Assembly (NCBI GenBank): GCA_005281725.1
Contig: SSBO01000009.1
Location: 582,585-646,584, forward strand
Length of the DNA stretch: 64,000 nt
Reading direction: 5' to 3'
Source of the DNA: Wuchereria bancrofti
Taxonomy: Eukaryota > Nematoda > Chromadorea > Rhabditida > Onchocercidae
Both the position numbers and the translations under genes were made by a program. Shown one piece after another: positions 11,539 through 24,275 of the stretch. The notes under the pieces are model-generated. The model saw only the letters and a program-made list of their open reading frames with translations. It had not been told where the DNA came from and searched no databases. Within the stretch, counting starts at the first letter, position 1; every line of letters begins with the position of its first letter.

Positions 11539-14500
11539 CAATTCTTTCTGGAATTTCTAGAATAGATGAAATAAACTTATTGTTATTGACGAAAGCATTG
11601 ATAATTCATGACTAGGTCAATTTTGAAATAGATGAAAAATGCAGAAATAATTTCAGTAAAAGTTAATTTACCAGAAATTGTTAAAGTAATTTCAAACTTA
11701 GTGAGCTAAAGTTTGGATTAGAATAAAGTAATTCTTTCAAGGCACTTGAAGATAATTCGATATATAAGTGAAACATTAATTTAATATCTTCAAGTTTTAT
11801 TTTAAATACTAATAATTCTTTCAATTTTACAAGTAGTGAATAAAAGTAATGAATTGATTAAGTAGACAAGGAAATGTTTGGTACAAAAAGTGGAAGAAAT
11901 TAAAAAAAGTTAGTTGCAGATAATTCTCTTTTAAAATGCTCACTATAAGATGTCACTTATAACTTTGATATAATTTTTAAATTTATTATTATTTATTGTA
12001 ATCTTAAAATAAAAGTAATAAAGGTGAGTTGAAGAGTTTTAAAATGAAAAATATGCGAAAGGATATAATTTATCTCACTTGAATAGTTCGTACAATTTAT
12101 ACCTTTGACATGCATTTTTTTTCTTCTCGGATATCTAAGTTTTTATTATTAATATTAGTTGATTAAATGATCTTACTGTAATTAAGCTAAATTATATTTG
12201 GAGTTATTGACAACTTTATAAGGAACATTTATAAGAAATTTTAGATGTTCATCATCGGAACATTTCTCACATTGCTGAAATATGAATTTACCATTTCCTA
12301 ACCATATATTAAAGTACACAAACTTCACATTATCAACCGATCAGGCTAGTTAATTTTCTAGCTTATATTTCTACTACTTTTAAGTGCAAAAACTTAATTA
12401 GCAAATGGACTTTTTCCTTTAATAATCATATCAATTCATCCTTTTGATTGCATTGCAAATTTTGAAATGTTAATTTCGATCTAAGCAATAATCTTAGTAC
12501 GATAATAGTATGTAATTAATTGAATAAAACGAGATCACACTCAATTTCCTAGCATTTGGCTTAATTAGTAAAAAATATTATCAACGAATGCTATTATTTC
12601 TAATTAGACAGAAATATTTTAATTATATCATTTAGTGCTATTGAAAATGAATGCAAATGAAAAAGTTTTGCAAAAATAAATTTACGTATTTGCTAAATAA
12701 TTTGGTAAGAAATAACATTGAAAATTTTCAATAACAATCTAATATGTTATACGTCAATTTTTTTCAGAAAAAAATTCCAAAAAAAACTCTAAAAAAAAGT
12801 TTCGTTTTTTCAAATCTTAATTAATACATTTGATAAAATTTATTGCAAGCTAACATATCATACTAGATATCTAGCAATTAGTAATATTTGTGAAAGAATT
12901 TTAAAGTTAAAAGAAGTTACATCCTATTGTATTTTAGTAATTTAATTTATAATTCTCTATTGCAAAAGGAAATGTTGACAAGATGATAAATTTATATGTT
13001 AAAGTTAAATAGATAAAGATTAAAATATTGTATGAAAATGCTTTTAGTAATTTGATTTATAATTCTATATTGCAAAAAGGAAATAAATGGAATAGATGAA
13101 AGGGAAAAAAGTGGAAATAATTGTTCTTTACATTAGTACATCTTAGTTTCTGATATCAATTTTCAATATTTTCCTCTTTTTTTTTCTTTCTTTTTAAATC
13201 AAAAGTGCTAAAAAAAAGAAAGCTAACAAAAAGCAATTTTATTTAGCGTTTATTAATAATACAATTGTGCCTAGCTTATTAATAATTAATAATTGTATGC
13301 TATATATATCTATTTTTGCTAGGTATAAAATTGTGATACAAAATTTGTACAAAATAAAAAATTAAAATGAAACATTACTAATTACTGTAATTTGTTAATA
13401 TAAAACAAATAGTAGACGATAAAAAAATTCATACAAAAAAAAAAAAAAAAACGATATAAAAAAAAGTTTGAACAAAAAAATAAAAAGAACGAAGAAAATG
13501 ATCATAATTAATAAGTAAAAATACAAAATTGATGAATAACAGTTCATGAAAAAAATAAAATAAAATAGCTCAGTCTAGTTAAGTCCTATCAGACTAGTTT
13601 AATGTCTAGGTCAGTTCATCTAGTCTAGTAACTTCTCAAAGATTAGTAAAAGCCTTAAACATAACACTAAATCACCATATACTTTCCCACAAGTACCGTG
13701 TGAATGAAATGATGTTTCGCCCTTAAAGCTAAAGTTTAAAAAAAAGAAAAAGAAAAATGCATTTTCTTTCATTGTAATTTTCCATTTTCATTTCCCAACG
13801 TAAACATCACATTAATTGACTTCCATATTAGTAGGAAGTCTTTCTCATTTTTAAAAGCATTTTTCTTTTTAACCAATTCAAAAGAAGAAAAAAAAAAGCG
13901 AAAATTATTAAAATTTTTTTTTTTTTGAACACAATTTTACTTTCTAATATATATATTGAACTCAATTTTACTTTCTAGTATTATATGTAGTAATTGTATT
14001 AATGAACAATTGAATTATTCGTACTAATGAAATTTTCTTTTTCTGGTAAATAAAAGGATATTTAAATTGCAAACATTTTAGTGGATGCAATTTTCACCTA
14101 ACATTGTTACTCAAACAAAAATTTTATTTCCTTTTTTATTTAAATTAGAATATTATAAGCATATGTATGCTAAGAAAAAGTATAACTTTTCATTTCTAAT
14201 TTTAACCTTTTTTCTTTTAACTTATTTAATCATTAACAATTACTATTGCTAATTAAATTTTGCAAATTCCTAATGTATTGTTGTTTCTTTTCCTTTTTCT
14301 CTTAAAATAAATTATTCAATCATTATCTTTGTAACTTTTTTTTTTTTTTTTAAACAAGTACGAGTATTTATAACAAGTATAAGTATATATAATACACATT
14401 CAAATTTCGCTTCATCTATTTCCTTTTTTTGTAAATAATAATAGAGTCTGTTTTATAGGAGTTTTTTTCTTTTTTTTTTTTTTAAATAATTTTATTATTT

Positions 14501-16006
14501 CTAATTATAGGTAGATAAATGTATAGTAGACATTTCAATTTTCATTTTATCAATACTTACGTGTTTTTCTTCCACTTTTTTTGCATGACTAATAGTTGAA
14601 TCTGCTTTATTTTTTTTTTTTTTAATTTTACATAAGGTTTTTTTAAAAAAAAATTTTATTATTTATAATTTATTGGTGAAATTTTAAGGAAATGGAAATC
14701 AGAATGAATTTATTTTATTTGATACATCGATGATTTTCCTCCAACAAATGCATATTTTTTTCATTGACTTTTCACAAATATATATATATAGCTATATGTT
14801 TGCTTATCAAAAATTTTTATTCCAATTTAATTCTTTCAGTAATTCAATTTTTGTAAACGAACTTTTTCATTATCTCTTTTGAACTGATGAATAAACCTAG
14901 CTATTCTTGGAATTATTTTACTTTTTTTTTTTTTGATAACATAAATCTAATTGTTAGCATTGATTAAGTTTTTTTTTTTTTTTAATTCAATGATAAAATT
15001 TACGCATTTAATAAATTTGACTTATTTTTCAACCGATTTCTTAAGAAATATTACCTTAGGTAATGTGATGCTTGTCTTAACAATGTTTTTTTTTTTCTCT
15101 TCATATCACTAATTTTTTATTTTTATCATTAAATTAAGCAATAGTGATAACTTTAATATTATCATGATAACAACATTCATACATTCCTATTCTCATGTAT
15201 ATATAACAATTAATACTACTATCAAATTAGTAAGTGGTTAAAGTGTTTGAATCAAATGAATGGAAAGTTGTAAAATAGCTATAAAAGATAGACTTTATAG
15301 CTTTAAATTTTAAATTAAAATAGCAATTAAAATTGAAAATAATTTTTATTCTTTTAATGTATAAAAACATAAATTGTTAGCATTGATTAAGTTTAATTGC
15401 AACATTATCAATTATTTCTTCTTTTCCAAAATGTTTAATTCTATTACTTATAACTAATTTTTATAATTTTATTCAATTTATCCTAACAAAAAAGCATTAT
15501 ATTATAATATGCTTTTTTTTTTTTTAAAATCAACATTAGCATTGATTCAAATGTACACAATGAAATGATCACTTTATGTTAGACAATCATCACTACCACC
15601 ACTACTACCACATGATAACAAAAGTTGTTTTCATTTAATTCAGCTAGCAAAAAGTGAACCCATTTATTATTTTAAATTTTACAATTAACTTATAAATAAA
15701 ATAAAGCCGAATGATAATCCTTACATCATTGCTTAATTTTTAAAAACATCAATTGCAATCAACATTAATTAATTTCAACAATTTCTGACATCAGCAGTAT
15801 GTATTTCTTTGCTATCATGATAATACTCTTTAATGTTTCGCAATATTTGATAAATATACTAATAGTATAATAATATTATATGTTAATATTAATTTTTTAA
15901 AATTTTTTTATCAAAAAAAAAAAAAATGATTGGTTTTTAGCTTAGCTTTTTTGAATTCTTTTATTGACATAACAAATAGACCTACTTATTTAATTCATCA
16001 TATTCA

Positions 16007-16135
16007 TTTTTTACTTTTTTAAGAATGTTAAAATCGTTTATTCATTTTTTACTTTATTTTTTTTTTAAGAATGTTAAAATCGTTTATTCGTTTTTTACTT
16101 TTTTTTTTCTTAGAATATTAAAAACGTTTAAATCA
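16007..16135 (+). repeat. Three tandem copies of a ~50-bp unit upstream of the channel gene
   Basis: The block AAGAATGTTAAAATCGTTTA plus a flanking TTCATTTTTTAC-type segment is repeated, with the third copy diverged. A CT-rich tract follows at 16146-16192. Both lie within 400 bp of the channel's first exon and may be part of its promoter. Confidence 0.75.
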
Positions 16136-16320
16136 TTTTTTTTTTCACACTTTCTCCCTCTCTTTCTCTCTTTCTCTGTCTCTCTCTCTCCTTTATAATC
16201 ATGAAATGGTCATGTTTCCTATAATAAAATTTCGATGATTTTGAGCTATTATTGCATACTTTAAGCAATTATTATAAATGCAATTTGCTTACATCAATTT
16301 TCAATCTTTTTTTTTTTTTT

Positions 16321-16392
16321 TTTTTAGGTGAATTTTATGATTTTTATTGTAATCTACCGGACTCATATAAGAAATATCGGTATAGGTGGTGA
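16321..16392 (+). promoter_or_regulatory. Candidate spliced-leader acceptor and 5'UTR with an upstream ORF
   Basis: A long T tract ends in TTTTTAG (AG at 16326-16327), a strong acceptor with no detectable upstream exon. The resulting 65-nt leader contains a 19-codon upstream ORF (ATG 16337, stop TGA 16394-16396). Its stop overlaps the channel's ATG (16393-16395) as ATGA. Confidence 0.55.
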
Positions 16393-19300
16393 ATGAATTA
16401 TCCATATACTCTGATTTTTTTACTAAAAACAACTGCTCTACTCATTATTCAAATTATTCAGGCAACTGCAAATACCGAACTTTCAGGTTTGTTTTATAAA
16501 TTTAAAAATTTCTTTTAAATTTTTATCTTTTTTTCCTTCTTTGCGACAAATCTTATCACTAACCAATATCACTTTTATTATTTTATATCACAATAATTGT
16601 TATTTATAAGAGACAATTCTGCATTTTTTTTTTTTAATACAATGTTTCTTTTTTAATAGAAATAAATAAATAAAAACAGAAATAAAAATAAAAAAGTTAA
16701 AAAATTTGTTTAATAAGAAAAAAAATTGAATAAATAAAAGTTAAAAATAAGAAAGAAGAATATTTTTTTTTTTCTTTAAAATAAAAACAGAAATAATTTC
16801 AGTGAAAATCTGAAAATTTCATACAAATATCACAATTTCAACAAAATTTCATATCTAATTATTTATTGCATTTATTAGAGTAAATAGAAAATACAAAGTT
16901 TCTTTTTAATTTTTTCTTTTTGTTTTTGTTCGATATTTTGATTAAATTAAATCAATTAATTCAATCACATCGATGCATTCATCAGCAAAAGAAAATATAT
17001 TGACTGATCAAATAGAAATATTTAACAGTTTAAGTTTTATGAAAAAGTGAAAATGCTATTTTTAACATTTCATATACATCTATCTATCAATGTCAGAATT
17101 TTGATAACAAAATGTCACTTAAAATTTTTATTGCATTTAATTTAAAAGATTTTTCTTCAAACAAAGTTAATATTCTTACATTGGTAGTGTAATAAGTTCG
17201 CTCAGTTTGTATTATGTAAAATATTTCAAATATTTAACAGTTTAAGTTTTATTCAGAAAGTTTATAATATAAAAGACAATTGCGCCATTGCTAGAAAATG
17301 CACTGTATGCATTAAAATGTTTAGTCAATCATTTTTCTTTTTTTTTATTCGCAAAATAAATTAAAAGGTTAATTTTAATTTTCAATTTCATTTTCTTTCA
17401 AACTTTTTATCCATATTATAAATATTATAATCAATTTTTACAGAAACTTTGTTATTATTATTGTGATTATCACAATAATATTATTGTTATTATCATTATT
17501 ATTACTATTATTATTACTATTACTACTAGTATATTAGATGAAGTATACTTATATTTGTTGTAAAAATTTTAATAATAAAATGAAGAAGTAAGTGAATAGT
17601 ATCTTTATGAAATGTATAATTTCAATACTTTTTTTTTGTAAAAGTTTAATTTTTTGAATTATTTATTTTATTTACTTATTAATCTGTTTATATTTATTTA
17701 GCTAAGATTTTTTTTTTTTTAAATTATACCATCAAATTACTATTAAATAAAAATTTAGGTTGTGAGAAGTGTGATTTACGTTCATCATTTTGTCAGAAAA
17801 GTAGTACGGGTAAAATAAATTGTATATGTCGTTCTGGCTTTGTTGCTGATAGTGTTGGAAAATGTCAACATATGTCTGGTAATAGATTTTAATTTCAATT
17901 TCAAAATTTCTTTTTTGAATAAAATTGTAACAAAAAAAGAAAAGGTTGAATTAGAAATTTAAGTAGAGTTATTTTTTTTTTCTTTTTTATAGAAGCTCGT
18001 GAAATTAATATGTCAAATAATAAATGTGCTTTGGGACAAGATGAAGGAAGAGCTGAAAAGTAAGTAATATCTTTCTGAGCTCAAATTGTTTTTTTTCTTT
18101 TTCTTTTAGTCTTAAAATAAACAAATAATTGGATAAGTTAAAGTATATTATTTTACTTATTCAATTATTTGATTAAATTTTTTTCATTTTTTTTTTTGTA
18201 TGTAATATTGCAATTTTATTTTACAATATTTATACCATCAATTTTTACATTTTTCTTTTTTGTTTAAATTTACAGCATAATAATTGAAGAATGATTAATT
18301 GAGTTGAAAATTTCAATGAAATATTACAAATTATTTTGTAGTAATAATATTAAGATAAAATTTTCTAAAAAATACAAATGATTCGGAGAATTTTTGCAAA
18401 TTTTTCTAAAATTTTCATCAATGTAACAACAGCTGATAGTGTTTGTCAACAAATTTATATGTGATATTTTTTTAATAACTCTAAAATTATTATCACTTTT
18501 TACTAATTAATAATTGTATGTTTAGAATATTAACAAGAATATTGAAAACATATGATCGAAATTTGGTGCCAGAAGCGAAAGGTGTTGATGTTGATGTTGA
18601 AATACTTATTCAACAGGTTTTCTCATCAAAATTAACTTTTTTTTTTGCATTTTTAATTAGTTGCAATTATGATAAACAAAAAGAAATACTTAAAAACTAT
18701 TGTTGTTGTTTTTTTATAATTTGTAAATTTCTTAGCTTGTTTGCTTTTTTTTTTGGTAAATAATAATAGCATACCTTAAACTTTTTTCCGCTGTGTTTTT
18801 CTTTTTTTAGTAAATAATAGTAGTATATGTCTTTTAAGTTCATTATTAAAATTAAAAAATAAAGGAAAAAATTTTCAAATTATTTATTAAATTTTAGATA
18901 TCTGAAATTTCCGAAATACATAGCAGTTCTAAGATGCATATTTTGTTAGCGCAAATTTGGCGTGATCCTAACTTATCATTTCAGGTAAATTGAAATTTTT
19001 TTTATATTTATGTTATTGAGAAGAAATTTTTTTTTACTTTCAAAAATAAAACTTTTTTTTTTTTTTAAATTACTTTATGAATTTCATTTAATGCTATCAA
19101 TCTATTACGAGTGAGAAAGAAGAGGAGATTTTTTTAATGATAATAAATCATTTTATTAAATCTCATATCTCTTAATTAAGTTAAAATTGAATTGATAAAA
19201 TTTAAATATTATTATTATTATCATTTTTTACTTTTTTTTTTTTTTTTGTTTTTCTTTATTTAAGGATATGGAAGGAGCAGATTGTGTACAAAATTTAACT

Positions 19301-22300
19301 TTATCACATCGAATGGTTGAACAATTATGGTTACCCAATGTATGTATTGTAAACAGTAAAGGATCATTAATACATCATTCGCCTACACCAAATGTTTTCC
19401 TTTCTATTTTACCGAATGGTACCGTTTGGATAAATTACAGGTTACAAAAAAAATTTTTTTTTTTCAGGAAATATAATTTTTTATAATTATTATGAAACTT
19501 TTTATCAAATATTTAATTAAATTCTCATGTGATAAAATTATCAATGATGTAAAAACTAGAAATTAGTAAATTTTACTTATTTGGAATTACTTTAAATATA
19601 GGATTAGATTTAAAAAAGCAAAAAATAAATAAATCAATAAATTTTACTCTTTTTTTGCTAAAGTTTAGGTGATAATTGTTAAAGAGAAGCAATAGATGAT
19701 AAGAATGAAAAATTTATTTATTTATTTATTTATTTATTTATTATTTTTTTTAAAGGATTATGGTTGAAACACCATGTGAAATGGATTTTTCAATTTTTCC
19801 AATGGATCGTGTTGAATGCATAATGATTTTTGAAAGTTATTCATTTAATATTGGTAAAGTTCGTTTACACTGGAAACGTAATGGTGTTCCGGTTGAAGTA
19901 ATTGGTGAAACAAATTTACCGGATTTTCATATGACACATTACATTCATGAAAAAGCAACATTCCATTATCCAGCGGGTGTTTGGGATCATGTATGTGATG
20001 TGAAAATAATAATTATAATTAATAATAGTAATTAATAACAATAATAAATAATAATTGTAATATTACTGATAAGTGTTTAATTAATTAAATATGATAAAGC
20101 TTATAATAATAGTATGATATTACTGATAAATGCTTGATTACTTAAATATGATAAAATGATAGAATATATGATTTAACACTATAATTAAACATAATATTTA
20201 AAATTTTCATTTTATTATTATTATGAAATTAGATTAAAACTTGTAGGAAATTATTTTCTAATATAATATTGATTTTATAATCATTATCATTATTCCTTTT
20301 AATACAATTTGTATAGCTTCATGCTGTGTTTAACATCTCAAATAATTTTTGAGTTTTATAAAAAAAGAAAAAAAAAGGACATGTTTGATTATTTCCCTTC
20401 GAGATTCTATTTTTCAAATTAAAATTTTTTGCTAACAATTGATTAGACATTAAAATAAGTGTAATTTATTTAAATAAAACTTTGCGTAATAATAATATCA
20501 CTGATAAGTGTTTAATTAATTAATGAATTAATTCAATATAATAAAGCTTATAATAATATAATGATATTACTGATAAGCGCTTGATTACTTAAATATGATA
20601 AAATGATAATTTAACGTTATAATTAAGCTTAATATTTAAAATTTTCATTTTATTACTACTATTATTATTATATATGTAAAATTACATTAAAATTTGTAGA
20701 AAATTATTTTCTAATATAATACTGATTTTACAATAATTATCATTATTACTTTTACATTCATAATTAATGATAATTAATAAAAATAAATTTGCATTAATTT
20801 AAAATTTCCATAAATTACAGTTGAATATAAAATTATATTTTCGTCGCTCATACGGTTTCTATCTGTTACAAATTTATCTGCCAACTTATTGCATGGTACT
20901 TATTTCATGGATATCATTTTGGTTAGATCGTCGATCACTTCCCGCCCGGGTAACTGTTGGCGTTTCATCAATGATGGCACTTACTTTACAATATTCAAAT
21001 GTTGCAAGGACACTTCCAAAGGTTTAATGCATAATTTTTTTTTTTTCGTTTTATAACATTAAAATTTCCTTTTTTTTTTTCTTTTTATTTTTTTTTTCTT
21101 TTTTTCCTCTTTTTATAATATTAAAATTTCCACTAGTCTAATTCTATCTTGAAATTTTACAATATTATTCTATTAATAATTTAAAATTTAATTTTAATTA
21201 AACATTGAAATGAAAGCATTTTGAAAGTTTAAAATGAAACAAATAAATGTTTATTAAAGTTTCTCTGTTTGTACAACAAATTTCTTAATAATAAAAAAGA
21301 AAAAAACTTTTAAAATAAGCTTTTGAATATCAACTAATTTTCTTAACTTATATTTCTGTATGGTATTTTTTTCTATTTAAAGATTGAAATCAAAATTTTC
21401 ATATTTTGTTTTTGAAAGTTTAAAATGAAACAAATAAATGCTTGAAAGTTTCTCTATATATGCATCATAAGTTTACTTTAATTTCTTAAAAAAAAAAACT
21501 TTTAAAGTAAGCTTTTCAACAATTTTTTTAACTTATATTTTTTTTGTATGGTAATTCTTTAGATATTTGATATTTTAAAACAATTTTTTTTTTCAGGTTT
21601 CATATGTGAAAGGTTTGGATTTATTTATGTTCAGCTGTGTTGGATATATATTTTTATCAATTGTTGAATTAGCTATTGTTGGAATGTTAGAAAAGTCAAA
21701 TACGTCAAGGAGTTACGGAAGTGTTGAAAGTGACGTTATTAATACGACTAGTTTAATTTTAAATGAAACTCGACCAAGTAAACGATTATTCAGGGAAAGT
21801 CGTCGACGAAAGGTTTCAATAATACAACAATCATTCATTTTTTGCTTACTTAAATTTCAAATTTATTATAATCTTTTTTTTTATTTTTCTCCATTATCAA
21901 ATTAAATTAACAAATTTTGATTACAATGTATAAGTTAATTATTCAATTGTAATAAAATACTATCAAAAAACAAAAAAACAAAAAACAAAATTAACAATAA
22001 AATGAAATAAAAATTAGTAAACATTGATATAATACGGATTAAAATAAAATGAAATTAGTAAACATTTCATATAATACTTTCAGTTACCATTAATTGAACA
22101 AGAAGTTGAAGATAAACGGTTATCCGGAAAAGTTGACATTGATCTGAATGATAGTTTATGGACGCGTAATTCGGCAACATTTGCCGAATACAGTGAACAA
22201 AATCCATCATCAACAATACAACGTCCGGAAATAATGAAATTAAATGAATACAGTATGTATTTTAATTGATGCTTATTTATAGCTGTAGAAAATATCATTC

Positions 22301-23418
22301 ATTTTAAATTCATACATATAATTTCGGAAAGTTTTTTTTTATAATTTGATTTATTCTGCTTAACTAAATTTTGTATTTATTTTATAATTAGATTTAATTC
22401 AATCAAATTTATCTAAATTTTATATTTATAACAGTTTAAATTCTAGAATAAACTGCAATTATCAGTAGATTTATTAAAATATTTTATCAAAATGAAAGAA
22501 ATAGTTACTTGTTCAAAAATTTGCAAAAAATCTCAAAATTATTTTTTTCATTTATAATAGTAAATAAAATTTATACATATAATATAAAATATTTTCATAA
22601 ATTTAAAAAAAAAAAAACATAGATAAATATAAAAAAGGAAAATTCCTATTATCCATAGCATTCCGAAATTTTATAATTTAAATTTTAACATTATCATAAT
22701 TCTAGTTAGAACGATATCAGCTGTACTTCTGATTGATATGTTATTGATATTTATGTATAAATATTTGTAATACTATAAAAATATTGGTAAAGTAATTATA
22801 ATAATGATAATAATAATAATAATGATAATTTACTGATGTTGCATAAATATTGGTAATACTATAAAAATAATAATAAATAATAATGATAATAAAATTATTA
22901 TTTTAGGTGGTGAAAATACGAATCGTTACTTTCCCTATCGAATAACCAGAGAGACAAGGAGTGATAGTAAACATCGACGAAAAAGACACAACAATGGACG
23001 AAGATTTTTACGACATTGGACTGGTGAAGATATGGATAAGTAAGTATTATTTACTTTTATAAAATAAATTTAATTAAAATAATTAAATTTTCATGAAATC
23101 AATTTTTTTTTCTTTTGTTTACAACAGAATTATGTAAACTGCAAATTCGATACACATATTTTTTTTTTAAAGAAAAACTGAATTTCTATGAAATTTATGA
23201 ATTCAAAATTATTGTAAATCAAATATTTGATTGTTTAAATTTTAGTAATATTATTGTGATTTTTTCCTTTTTTTGTTGATAATATTTTAATTATACTTTT
23301 TTTGTTGATAATATTTTAATTTTATAATTTCAGCTTATGTCAAAAGGCATTTCCAATTTCATTTACACTATTGAATATGGCATATTGGATGTATTATACT
23401 GCACGGGCGAATGATTAA
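16393..23418 (+). CDS. Cys-loop ligand-gated anion channel subunit (nematode ACC/LGC-type) with N-terminal EGF-like module
   Basis: Exons: 16393-16486, 17759-17878, 17993-18059, 18526-18616, 18898-18984, 19265-19440, 19756-19990, 20821-21021, 21597-21812, 22084-22252, 22907-23039, 23334-23418; 557 residues with perfect phase continuity. Residues 1-26 form a signal peptide. Residues 33-67 hold six cysteines ending in C-x-C-x2-G-F-x7-C, an EGF-like signature. The ligand-binding domain has the canonical Cys-loop, C219-x13-C233 (CEMDFSIFPMDRVEC). M1 begins near 303. PAR at 331-333 before M2 indicates anion selectivity, and the M2 9' position is Met, not the usual Leu. M3 is about 365-388, then a basic intracellular loop, then M4 (about 534-553), ending four residues later. 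The M2-M3 text (VSSMMALTLQYSNVARTLPK) resembles nematode acetylcholine-gated chloride channels and LGC-46 relatives; the ligand is inferred. Confidence 0.95.
20049..20760 (+). repeat. Intronic duplication (~435-bp period) in the channel gene
   Basis: About 250 bp starting near 20055 (ATTACTGATAAGTGTTTAAT) recurs near 20490. Shared blocks include AATAAAGCTTATAATAATA-like sequence, TTTAAAATTTTCATTTTATT and AATTATTTTCTAATATAATA. Both copies lie inside the intron 19991-20820. Confidence 0.85.
21210..21570 (+). repeat. Intronic tandem duplication (~195-bp period) in the channel gene
   Basis: GAAAGTTTAAAATGAAACAA and the downstream AAACTTTTAAAATAAGCTTT and TTAACTTATATTT...GTATGGTA segments occur twice within the intron 21022-21596. 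Confidence 0.85.
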
Positions 23419-24275
23419 TTAGTTAATTAAAATTTAGCAATTAAATTTCTCCCTCACTGTTTTTTCTTTATGCAATTCTAAGGTTTAATGTTAAATTTGG
23501 ATGATTATATGAGGAAGAAAAAATTTTAATTAATAAAAAAAATTTACCTAATGATTTTACATCAATTATCATCTTATCCATATCAATCTTCATGAGATAA
23601 TAATAAAAAAAAAAGAAGGAAAAGTTTCTTAATTATTTTATTGACCTGAAGAAGAAGGATGCTCAATTTATTTATTCATTTCATTTTTTTTTTTTTGATG
23701 TTTTTATCATTTGAAACTGTACAATGCATATTTTTTGATTGTTAACAATTAATTGAATTACTTATATAAACTGCTCACTAACTTCATATTTCTTATGTGT
23801 TGTTAGTATAATTTAATTTTAATCATATTTCTTTTAAATATTTAAGAGCAAGAAAAAAAAAATATTGAATATAAATTAAATATTTAAAAGCAGAAAAAAA
23901 AAGAACAGAGAAGAAAGAAAGAAAAAGGAATAAAAATTTTATACGTTCCATTTTTTTTTTTTTTCATTTATTTCTTTATCCAAAAATTTAATACATGTAT
24001 ATACATATGTATAATGAAAAATTAACTCATTTTTTGTTTCCCACTTTTTTTTGGCCTTTTAAAAAAATTTGATATTTCTTTACAAATTATTGAAATAAAA
24101 ATATTTACATAATAATATGTCAATCAACATTATCATACTACTATCTACATTTAATCTAAATTCAATAGATTTAATAAAATAATTGGTGACTAATTAGCTG
24201 ATAAGAAAATATTGTGCTAATAAATTTGCTCAATCATTATCAGCAATGAATAAATATTTTTTTTTCTTTTAATAT
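23419..24275. other. Convergent (tail-to-tail) intergenic region
   Basis: Separates the 3' end of the + strand channel from the 3' end of - strand paralogue A. Only A/T-rich sequence and homopolymers are seen, with no coding signal. Confidence 0.6.

Larger units (their letters stand above)
6689..16327. other. 9.6-kb gene-poor region
   Basis: No multi-exon gene could be assembled on either strand. It contains A/T homopolymers, an (AT)n run near 10067-10081, a CT-rich tract (10146-10200), a GT microsatellite, a 43-bp duplication (11439-11523), a slightly GC-richer non-coding stretch (13560-13740) and a short exon-like piece at 10249-10332. The 18-mer TTGTTAGCATTGATTAAG occurs at about 14952 and 15377. 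The right end is presumably the channel gene's promoter. Confidence 0.6.

Noticed and set aside
13560..13740. Less AT-rich stretch with repeated CTAGTCTAG-type words, considered as a structured RNA
   Set aside because: I could not find a consistent stem set or known RNA motif; reported only as part of the gene-poor region.
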